A stretch of 57,882 bases of DNA. It comes from Nymphaea colorata. Taxonomy: Eukaryota; Streptophyta; Magnoliopsida; Nymphaeales; Nymphaeaceae. Both the position numbers and the translations under genes were made by a program. Location: positions 1 to 57,882 of the forward strand of contig NW_022204754.1 in NCBI RefSeq assembly GCF_008831285.2, written 5' to 3'. This document shows positions 48,745-57,882 of the stretch, in pieces (position 1 is the first letter of the stretch; each line of letters begins with the position of its first letter). The notes beneath the pieces are model-generated. The model saw nothing but the letters and a program-made list of their open reading frames with translations. It ran no database searches and was not told the origin of the DNA.

Positions 48745-49545
48745 AAAATCAAAATGTCATAGCATATGAGAAATTGTAACGAGCATTGGGATCAAATGGC
48801 TGTCCATCCATTAGCAATCATTTTCTTGACCAAGATAAGTACACCTAATTAAAGTTAGATCATACAATTCTTGATTGATCTTCAACATTTGGTCATCCTG
48901 CAGAAGAAGACGGACAGATTTTTAGCTCTTAATGACTCACATCACTGCACAACAGATATCAGTTTAACAACAGTTAATTTCCCATGTGCCACACGCCCAA
49001 TTCTACTGGCAAAATTGGAATAAGTGGTCACTCAGTTTGTGTGCATACCTCAGGTGGGAACATTAAAAATTCTTTTACAGTAATGTAATAAAAATCATGT
49101 GATGTCTATAAGTACTGTTGGTGTTGGAGTAGGAGTTATGAACAAAGTAAATAGACAACTTTTTCACCCAAAGTAAATCTTGCCTCCTTTTATATTCTCC
49201 CTTTATTAACTTGGGTATATTTCTTACTGCAAATACATGAAAAGAAAAGATTTATCTGAAGAAGAGAAAGGAACTGCAACAAAATAGAAAGATGCAGATC
49301 TTAAGCGGTGCAGTTGGTACATCCTTTTCAATTCAGGGAAGGTGCATGCACTGTCCTTCAGGGAGCTGTAGTTATAGCATTCCTGCCTACTAGGTTTCAG
49401 GCAAGGTAAACACCGTGGCTATTAGGGGTGTCAATCATTTTTAACAGACACAAGTTAACGACGTGGCTGTTGCGTGTAACAAACAAAGCAGTTTTTTGCA
49501 TTACCCACAGAAATGACCATGAAATTGTGCCAGTTGTGGCTGATG

Positions 49546-49577
<32 letters not shown>
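49546..49577. repeat. (AT)n(AC)n microsatellite
   Basis: About 10 AT units followed by 7 AC units. Confidence 0.95.
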
Positions 49578-49819
49578 ACAAATTTTGATTTGAACATAAG
49601 TACAATCTTTTTTGAATAATTATCATTATAAAATTTGATACAATCTAGAATATGAAAATCTATATAGACACCACCAACAGTAGATGCCGAAATCATGCTC
49701 CTTCCTTCGCTAATTGATACCACCAACGTGAATCTAAGCTGGACATCACCATCTCCATCTTGTTTTGCATGGTTCACAATCTAGTCCTGTGCTAGGTTCA
49801 TCCATGTCGACAGCCTTCA

Positions 49820-50203
49820 CAAGAGAAAACAGATGGCATGTCAGGAACAGAAGCAGTCAAGATGGTCCGTTAACTCCTGCTGCAGGTGGACTGCAGAACA
49901 GCTGTCAATTGTCAACAATTCAAGCTTGGAGAGTCAGGCGATCTCTTCCTTTGCATCCCTGGGACATGTTCTTGCTACTGCAACTTTTTGTTGGTGAGTA
50001 ATATTATTAAATTCCACCAGAAACTTGAGATTGGGGAGGTCAAAAAGCCATAGGTGTCTTAGTTTCGCGAGGCATTTCCAGTAGCCTCCAAAGGTGATGT
50101 CCCCAGTGAAACCTTCCAGTTGCAACTCCTCAAGTTGGGAGTGACACCACACCCACTGCAAATGGATTGGATTCGTATCAGCTTGAAAATGTATTGGATT
50201 CAT
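49820..50203 (-). pseudogene. Probable NB-LRR leucine-rich-repeat relic
   Basis: The minus-strand frame reads WCHSQLEELQLEGFTGDI, GGYWKCLAKLRHLWLFDLPN and LKFLVEF, then after a stop at 49,934 SKLELLTIDSCSAVHLQQEL. The spacing LxxLxLxxx / LxxLxxLxLxxLPNLK and the LELLTIDSC repeat are typical of the irregular LRRs at the C-terminus of NB-LRR proteins. It lies about 5.6 kb upstream, not downstream, of the NB-LRR relic on the same strand, so it is either from another gene or displaced. No NB-ARC is attached. Confidence 0.5.
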
Positions 50204-50639
50204 ATCAGCTTGAAAATGGGTTCAACAAGCATATTATTGAAATTTGACAGGTAAAAACAAATCCATTCGCAATAACAGCTTTATGGGGTTAGGCCTCTTA
50301 CCTTTATTTAAACAAAATCGCCTATACAGGGAAAGGTTAGCATTTTACAAATGCTAATTTTCACAATCAGAAAAACAAAGGGTTGACTAAACCCTCCAGA
50401 TGAGCAAAAAGAGAAGACCAACTATGAGCAGCTGTTGGTCTGCACAAAATAAATTTCCCCTCTCCATTAGATGGCCATTATGAACACACCAAATCGACCA
50501 TAGGGTTCCCTTTTTCCTGCTTCACTCTGTAGTCAAAACCTTCTAAAATTCTGCTGCAAACAGCCCCCACTCTTCTTCCATAAAGGTGTAGATGTAGCTT
50601 TCAGACTAGAGCATCAACCAAAGAGATTATTATTATCTG

Positions 50640-51560
50640 TTCACCATATTCTGTGTGGAAGCTAAAAATCTGCTCTAGCACCTCTACCTCACCCTCCAAC
50701 ATGCCTCCTCTAGGAGCCAGCAATATCCACACTCCTTTAGCTCCATCACCAGCGAATTGATGGTTCCTCCCACTTTCTCTTTAAAATTGTTCAGAAAACT
50801 TGTTTCCATATATAGTACCGTTGTCAGATTGAAAACATTTTATACCAATTCCAAATTGAGTTTCAACTATTTTGTAAAATTTAAGAAAATTTAGCAAAAA
50901 CTTCATCTTTGGTTTATGCTAAATAACCAAGTAGTTTTTGAAAATCATCAATAAATGTGAGATAATAATGAAAATTGAGTATGAGTTCACTGGGGCTGGT
51001 CCCAACACGTCAGTACGCACTAGTTCAAATGGAGACAAAGCTTATTCAAAAATTCATAGAACGAGAGTCTATGGAAAATTTAGAATGCTTGCAAGTTTCA
51101 CAAACACAGGAATCATAATTCAAATTTGGTAATAAATATTCAGGTTGTGTCATGATGGATGAGCAAGTCTCTCATGTCAAAGCTCCCCATCATGACTGAT
51201 TTGGGTAGTCAAGGAGCATGCATTAATTTTCAGCATATATAAGTCATTTTCTTGAGTTCCATCGCCAATCCTCCCCTTCAAAATAGTGTCTTGCAATATA
51301 ACATTAGTGGAAGACAAAATAACATGACAATTTAAATTTTTAACGATCTTTGAAACAGACAAGTTAGGTGAGACATCTCCCATAGAAAGTGCTTTAGATT
51401 TGATATGATTTCTAAGAAAATCCTATTATCCTACTCCTAGAACATTCATGAAGATCCATTAGCAATAACGACAGATTTTTTTCTAGACATCGAAGAATAA
51501 TTGGTAAGGTTACAGCAATTCATAGGCACATGATCACTAGCTCAGTCGACTATCCAATAA
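50640..51560 (-). pseudogene. Copia pol relic: protease to integrase
   Basis: From 51,560 downward the frame gives WIVD*ASDHV (the aspartic protease DSGASDH site with S-G replaced by a stop), VVIANGSS, then PNLSVSKIVKNLNCHV and LQDTILKGRIGDGTQENDLY, the linker before integrase. HERLAHPS (51,150-51,175) is the RLGHPS zinc-finger region. CETCKHSKFSI, HYYLTFIDDFQK (first catalytic Asp), TKDEVFAKF and IKCFQSDNGTIYGNKFSEQF (second Asp) follow. Stops and shifts are frequent. Reverse transcriptase and LTRs are absent. Orientation is opposite to the Copia relic at 37-40 kb. Confidence 0.85.
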
Positions 51561-53555
51561 TCAGGTGTTGGGGAGACGGGAGCATTACAGATGGGAGGTT
51601 ATGGTACCAAGTTGCTGCTCGATGCTGCATTGGTGTATCAAGATGGCAACATGGATACCGTTACACACCAGGGTATTTACTTTCACTTGATTGTTTCCAA
51701 GGTAATTTTTTGCCTCCAAAACTAAAGTGCAAGTCACACACAGATAGCCATATTGATTATGGTATCGTCATTTAATTGTTATATGACATTTTTATTCTTA
51801 TTCTTATGCAATAACTATGTAGTAGCTTCATGGCAAGTTGTATCTCGATATTTTTCCTTTCGAAGAAGTTAAAGAAAAGCTACACTATGTTAAGACTGCT
51901 CAAGTTTTAAAATATACTTTAATGCACAGCAGGTTAAGTACTTGATACAGAACTGCATTTTTATGTGAAAAACGCTTTCTTAAAGGTTCTTTTATAGTGC
52001 CTCAATTATCTTTCAATGTAAACATCCTTCAAGTTATTCTTTTTTTTTAATCTTTAACTTTCATTTACTTGAGTTTGTTTTTGCCAAAATTTAATTAACA
52101 TGAGATTTTGTACAATATTTGACTTTTCAAAATCTAAAGTCATCTGGATATTGGGTTAATCATGTCTTTGGGAACATGTCATTATCAGTGGGGACTGACG
52201 AAACTGTGCTGGGACTCTGTAGAAGCTCACAAGAAGACCAGAGCTGAGATCTGTAATCGAGTGCGAGTAAGGAAGACCAAAGGGTGCCACAAAAGATTGG
52301 TATATCTGTGGCTTCGGCCTATCCTACAAACTAATGCAAAATGACAGTGTGAAATGAATTTGATCCAAAGCATCCACCAGTCAAAATCCAAAATTTTGTT
52401 AGATGTTGGGTTTGAGCATACAGCACATACTCTGGCGAAATCCTGGTGTATGTGTGTGTGTGTTTGTGTCTGTGTGCATGTGTACATGTATGGATTTCTC
52501 TAACTGTCAAGATGCTCCGGCCTCTCAAACACACAGTCAAATGGGTGCTAGCATCTGCTAATAGTTAGTCGAGTCAAATGATGCATGTACACATGAAATA
52601 TTGTGTTTGTGCATGTTTACGGTAAGTGTTTACGGTCCACTGCTTCTACACCTCTCTCTCTAGTAATCGTTATAGATATGATTTTGATCCAATCAAAATA
52701 CACGACACATATTAAAACAGGTGAATGCAATAAAACTTCAAACTAGATCCAACTCTTATGTCTTCGAATTGGATCCATACATCTTCAAATAGAATTACAG
52801 AATGCTGAGATGTAGATATGTAAGTTTGAAACCATTCTGCCCCACTGCAAAGTCAAAATCTAATGTTATGAGAGTCGTTTATATTTTTATTATTAAAAAA
52901 AATATTTAATAAGAAAATGACTAACCTAATATATGTTTCTCATCAAATCACTATTAGATCATATTTATGAGTTAGATTGCCCAAAATGTTTTAATAATTA
53001 TATTTAACAGGTCTAGTTTTTGTCTATTAGCAAGTGGTCTGCTTTTCACTAACTTTCATTATACCACACACACATTTAAAGAGAGAGTGACAGCAGAAGT
53101 GCGCTCAGATCTGATTGAAGAATGGATCAATGGTGCAGGTTCACATGATTGGATTTATAAGGGATCCAAAATACAATTAGTTAGGAAGCTATATTTAAAT
53201 GAACGGGTAGTTCATTTAGAGTGGGTGAGGATGATAATAATTGAAAACCCTAAATTTATTTGCTTTCATTTGTACATTTTCCTTTTTTACATTCAATTTG
53301 TGCTCTTGTTCCTCGCTAGATTTGTAGTTTTTCTTAGGAAATAGAGCTTATACTTTAGAGAGAAAGAAAGAGAGAGAGAGAGAGAGATGTTTTGTTTTGT
53401 CAACAAATTGTTCTGTTTGTTAACCATTCCAAAGTTCAGCTGCTGAAGATTTGATCTTCATTGTTTATTTCTAGCTCTGAAAAGTCTATGGTGGCGGTTT
53501 AATGGTTCAGTTTTATTCTTTTCCTTGTTTTCTTTTCAATGGAAAACCTGATTAA
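51561..53555. other. Stretch without recognised genes
   Basis: 51,561-51,770 may be further gag debris of the neighbouring Copia relic, but no motif is clear. 52,326-52,385 is a fragment of the 0.97-kb repeat, followed by a (GT)-rich tract at 52,449-52,488. A (GA)n tract lies at 53,360-53,388. Confidence 0.4.
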
Positions 53556-53640
53556 CACTACAAAAAAAAACAATAGTTTTACCATGGGAGGAATGCGTTG
53601 GTAAAAATTGCAACGCCCTCAGTATAAGTTGTAGCCACAA
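53556..53640 (+). mobile_element. CACTA-like terminus
   Basis: CACTACAAAAAAAAACAATAG at 53,556-53,576 is the classical start of plant En/Spm elements, followed by TTTTACCATGGGAGG and GTTGGTAAAAATTGCAACG, which look like subterminal units. No opposite end (TTTGTAGTG) or transposase was found downstream within the window. Confidence 0.5.
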
Positions 53641-55022
53641 TTTGATGAGCACCAGAATCGAATGTTAAACTTTCCATTGCTTTTAGGGTCTCTACACTTC
53701 AGTAACTTAAAAAGGTACAGAAGGTTGCATGACAAGATACAATAAACTATTATAACAATTGTTATATACTTACACTTGAGATGGCCCCTCACCCTGTGCC
53801 ATGGCCTTTCTTTGGCTCCTTCTTGCTTGCCACATCAATACCTTAGGCCTACTCTATTGCCTTGTGATCTACCTTGCTAACTAGTGTCCTCTTTGCCTCT
53901 TTGCTGCGGAATTGAGATACTAATTTTATGTTGACTCTCATTTCTTTTATTGCTTGCTTGTTACCGCTTGGCCTTCTCTCCCCCACACAATCCCCTCCCC
54001 CACAGCAGCTTTTTCTCCTTTCTCCTTCACCTCCAGTCAACAGTGGTTGGCAATTTACTTGGCAGGATTAAGAAGAGCACAATAATAGTATGTTCAAGAA
54101 CACATCAGTGAGTGTTGCTTCAATTGGATGCATTGTGAAGGTAGATGTTCACCTTGCTCTTTGCATTGGCCACGGAATGACTTCTGCCAAGAGGGGGTTG
54201 AGGGTCTGCCCTATCACCAAGCCCATTTTCTTTCATCAAACATGAGAACACTCATCCTAGAAACTTCATTCCATTCCATCACACGCAAGGGTGGAGGGAA
54301 GGGGGGGCAGGCAGGCAGCCTTGCCCCCTCCCTCCCCTCAGATTTTTAAAACTAAAAAATTTTATGTAAATCTAAAAATTCGAGATACAAAAATTGGGGA
54401 GGATAAGTTCACCTTGGACTCATTTGAAATTCAGCTATCCATTGCTTCGAGTTTCGAACAAGTGAACCTGGGGGGAAGAATCAATGGAAATTCGAAGATA
54501 TTCTTTGCGTCGACTTCCACTGGATTTTTTTCGTTTTTCTTTTTTAGCTGCCCTCCATTATTTCCTTCTCCAATCATCTTGAGGCCCTTCATTTCTTTGC
54601 CGTCTTGTTCATGACTCAATTCTCATGCAGAATTTCTTGGAATAATGTTTTGCATTTCTTTCATAAATTTCTATTTCTGTATTTCTTTATTCCTATCAAT
54701 AGCTTTGTGATTGCAATCGGATTTAGTGTTCTTTTTCCTGGTTGCAATTGATTTTTACTGTGACCCCATGAGTTTAAATTGATTGATTATTACAATTGGA
54801 AGAAAACAGAGCTGATCGAGATAGAGGCGATGCATGAAAGCAACTATGTTCTTCCTCTGTTCTTCCTGGTCCCACTGTAGAAAAACAAAATTCAAATTAG
54901 TATATAAATTCTAGAGATCACAATGCATAAAAGATTGATGAGTTAAAAAACATTATTTTACTTCTTAAAATATGTTTAAAAAATGTGACTTTTTTTAACA
55001 AAAAAATTCGGTTGAACATACC

Positions 55023-55053
<31 letters not shown>

Positions 55054-55116
55054 TTATATTATATATATATAGAGAGAGAAGAGAGAGAGAGAGAGAGAAC
55101 ATGTCTATGTGTATGT

Positions 55117-55171
<55 letters not shown>

Positions 55172-56124
55172 ATTTTACTGTTGTTGTAACATTATTGTGG
55201 TACATATTTGTCTTTACTGGGGCTGCATTGCAGCAGATGAATAAATTGGCGGGTAGGTATTCAAATTCTAGAAAAATAGTCGTATCACCTACATGGTCTA
55301 AGGCTGCTCCTTGCAGAGAATAGGATGAGTACACTAATATTTTTTCTTCTCCATTTTGAAAATAATAACAATATTTCTGAGATTTACATTTAAGGGCCTA
55401 CATTTCTCTTAGGTTGTCTATTAATGCGCTGAAACTTGAAAGCCTAAACAACCATTTTTGTCCTTTAAGTTGTTTAGACATTCCACCGGCAACGAGAGTG
55501 TGGGCTTCGTGTGGGCAATCCCAAAAAATTAATATTTTTACATCGATAGTTTTTATCAATTTTTTTTTTATTTGGATCTTGATGCTTTCTTAAAAAATTA
55601 AAAAAATTTATTTCTAGTGCCATGTAAGGCTAAAACTTGTAAAAGCAAATATTTGTAAGTGATTTTTTTTTAATTTTTGAAAAATGTTCCTTCGTTCTTA
55701 TCAATCTAACTGTTTATATCTGGAACCTCATCTTTTTTACATTGTCCGTACTGCTTTTCTTCTATCTTCTTTTTCTCTAAATAAATAGTTTTCATGTTTC
55801 CAAGATAATATAGAGAATCGAGGACTTGAAGCGACCACGGTTCCAAGAAATTGGTATATCGTACGAAGTGGGACCTGTTTCAGAAAAATCAGAAACCAGA
55901 GGCACTTATTGTGTGATTTTGGGGCAGATGAAAAGTTTGGTCCCGATGCTAATTTTTCCTGCGTCTTAACGTTTTAGGAAATTTCAAAACCTGCACAAAA
56001 TTTTGCATTTTTGAATGAAACTGCCATGGAATTGAATCCAGAGAGGTTTCTGTGTTTGTTGGAACACAGAAAACCATGTTTCCAGTTTCCACATGTTAAA
56101 CTCAATGGTATTTAGATCACTTTA
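53641..56124. other. Stretch without recognised genes
   Basis: A G/C-run segment at 54,290-54,345 (GGGGGGGCAGGCAGGC...CCCCTCCCTCCCC) followed by AT-rich DNA resembles a transposon end but is not assignable. Microsatellites at 55,023-55,166 are listed separately. Confidence 0.35.
55023..55166. repeat. (AT)n, (AG)n and second (AT)n microsatellites
   Basis: An imperfect AT tract (55,023-55,070), an AG tract (55,071-55,099), a 19-bp spacer and an uninterrupted AT tract of about 24 units (55,119-55,166). Confidence 0.95.
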
Positions 56125-57882
56125 TATGACCCACTTCGCTTGGTGTGGGCTAGGAAGTTTGCATGCAAAGCAGGAAAAATAAAGTTTTGATCGAAAATTG
56201 ATTTTAAGTGAAAGTGACCCGTCTCTGCCACCATTAACAAGGGTAATTGATCCAAGGTCTGAGTTTTCTCAAGCTTGACAAGTTCTTTTTTTTTTCTACA
56301 TGCAAATGTGGAGATTCGATTTCAGACTTTTAAAGTTCATTTTAAATAAAGAGTTGGATTTGATTCAGAATAATTCTGTATTTCAAAAATTTTCAAGACT
56401 GGAAGATCATTCTTGGAATGGAATTTTTGAATTAATCATGGATTTTAGCAATTGAAATTTGATTTGGTCCCAAAATTGGAATTTGGAATTGGAAATTGAG
56501 AATTGAAATATTGGATTTCGAATTGAATTGGGATTGGACAGTTAATGCCTTGTTTTTAAACTAGGATCGTGAATTAAAAATTGAAAGTTTGAGCTAAACT
56601 TTAGAATTTCAAAGATAGTTTGGACTTGGGGATTTGAAATTTGACTTGAAAACTCTAGGAAGCCTTGGAACTGGAATTCAGTTTTGAAGCCAAAATTGAA
56701 TGTGGAAAAAATGGATTGGATAGTTGAGGGCTAGTTGAAATTTTCGAGAATCGAATCTTTGAGATTGAAATTTTGGGTTTGGAATGGGTGGAACCTGATC
56801 GATTTTCCTGAAAACATCTTTGCATTTAAGATTTTGATATTTGAATCTAGTTTTGGCATTTGAGAGATTTGACTTTATTTGGGTGGTTTTGATACTGAAA
56901 TGAGATTAGAAATTTGGAAATTGGGTGTCCAAGTCTAGTTTTATGCTAATTTTCTTGATTGGAAAATTTGTATTTTGATTTTTTTTTTTTAGAATTTTCC
57001 CAATGTTATGAGATTTTGCTTGAGTAATTTTTGGACTTGAAAATCGGTTTGATTTTGAAAAAAATATGGAATCATTTTGAAATTGATTTTGAAAGTTTGG
57101 GTTTTATAATCATGTTGAAATTTTGCTTCTGCATCAAACAAAGCGAGGTGCTCAAGTTTTGTCACAATACGACTTAATCATGGAAGCAACTCTGACTGAT
57201 TCACTTAGATTTTAGTGAATATGAGTGGGCACATTCTGAAGTGAGTGCATGTATGCATGAAATAAACTCCATGTATATTTATGCTTCACTCTATTTCTCT
57301 CCATGCATAATTAATTTGATCTCACACAGACATAGGTCCATCTTGGAGGTAGAAAATATAAGACGTTCCCCAAGCCCCAACTTGATGTGGAGGACATAAG
57401 CTTAGGTTTTGAAATAGGATTTCAAAAATTCATTTGATAGGCTGATTTCAACTCAGTTTTTCTAGATCGTAGGAAAAGGAATTAATTTGTTTGAAAAATT
57501 TGGAGAATTTGAGCTTTGACAAATTTTGTCTTTGGGTAGCAATATCACTTTTTGCGAAGTCCTTTAGGAAGAAACGTTTTGAAGAAATGATTCTTGAATT
57601 TTGATTTTGGAAATAGCTTGATATATATTGATTTTGGAAAATAGCATGATTTTGGAGATGATTGGATTTTTGGAAATAAGTATTCCTAAATGGGTTTTGT
57701 AAAAAATTGAATTTCTTTTGTGGTTTCGAACTTGATCAAAGTCTAAGGATTTCTTTTTGAAACCCAACAAGATTAGATATTTCATTAATTGCTGATTTTC
57801 AAAATCACGAGGATTTCTGAAAAATTTCACAAGCAAATGGGTTAAAAGGGCTCATTGCAATTGATTATTCCATTTACAATAT
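56125..57882. mobile_element. Diverged relative of the 3.8-kb LTR-like element, cut by the window end
   Basis: Same orientation as 7,909 onward. The best-preserved match is CATTAACAAGGGTAATTGATCCAAGG against CTTTAACAGGGGTAATTAGACCAAGG at 8,042. Later similarity includes CACAATACGACTTAATCA versus GCAATATGACTTGGTCA, and GAGTGCATGTATGCATGAAA versus GTGAATGCATGAAA. Between these it is filled with TTGGAATTGGAAATTGAG-type degenerate repeats. No coding frame is supported. The right end lies outside the window. Confidence 0.55.

Larger units (their letters stand above)
47837..49819. other. Non-coding stretch with AT-rich repeat copy 3
   Basis: 48,240-48,545 is a diverged relative of the AT-rich repeat at 16.3 and 20.9 kb (A-rich half, then AAACACATTAAAAACATGTG and GTATTGAACGGC). 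(AT)n microsatellite tracts occur nearby. No gene was identified. Confidence 0.5.

Noticed and set aside
1-57882. tRNA, rRNA or other structural RNA genes
   Set aside because: None was recognised by eye. A covariance-model scan would be needed to exclude them.

Overview
The window is nuclear DNA from a flowering plant. It is AT-rich, full of plant-type microsatellites and relics of Copia, LINE and CACTA elements, and the recognisable genes belong to plant families: Xa21-type LRR receptor kinases, a CC-NB-LRR immune receptor and a CYP84-type cytochrome P450. I cannot name the species from the sequence. I found no gene that looks intact. Everything recognisable carries frameshifts, stops, deletions or insertions, so this reads as a decayed resistance-gene neighbourhood inside repeat-rich DNA.

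Layout. 0.16-0.67 kb (minus) holds an unidentified coding relic. 1.15-2.2 kb (plus) is the LTR, primer-binding site and leader of a Copia element; a second copy of the leader, with the start of gag, lies at 22.5-23.4 kb. 6.7-24.7 kb is a degenerate array of LRR receptor kinases on the minus strand. Copy A has exon 1 at 13.33-15.97 kb and exon 2 at 7.51-7.87 kb; its 5.5-kb intron is swollen by a 3.8-kb element bounded by TG...CA and a perfect 5-bp target-site duplication. Copy B (18.35-20.57 kb) has lost most of the kinase together with the intron. Copy C (24.30-24.63 kb) is an orphan exon 2. The 5' flanks of A and B are also duplicated, so the unit was copied with its upstream DNA.

25.49-25.64 kb (plus) is one exon of a CYP84-like P450. 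28.8-29.3 kb is a GAGCTCG-rich repeat whose last 240 bp recur almost unchanged at 42.3 kb. 31.3-31.6 kb is the 3' end of a LINE. 34.98-35.20 kb looks like a CACTA end. 37.2-40.56 kb (plus) is a Copia element with LTR, primer-binding site, gag, integrase, reverse transcriptase and RNase H, broken by deletions. 40.9-41.5 kb has three 175-bp tandem units.

42.56-44.19 kb (minus) is a CC-NB-LRR pseudogene with a 1-bp frameshift in the P-loop, an in-frame stop, and no LRRs because the 240-bp repeat abuts it just past the MHD motif. 45.5-47.8 kb is a tandem repeat with units of about 0.97 kb. 49.8-50.2 kb is a probable LRR relic. 50.64-51.56 kb (minus) is a third Copia relic (protease to integrase). 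53.56 kb starts a CACTA-like terminus. The window ends inside a diverged copy of the 3.8-kb LTR-like element.

No new molecular system stands out. The most informative features are the paralogue comparisons, which date and order the damage, and the near-identical 240-bp repeat at the broken end of the NB-LRR gene. All identifications come from reading translations by eye; none was confirmed by a database search.
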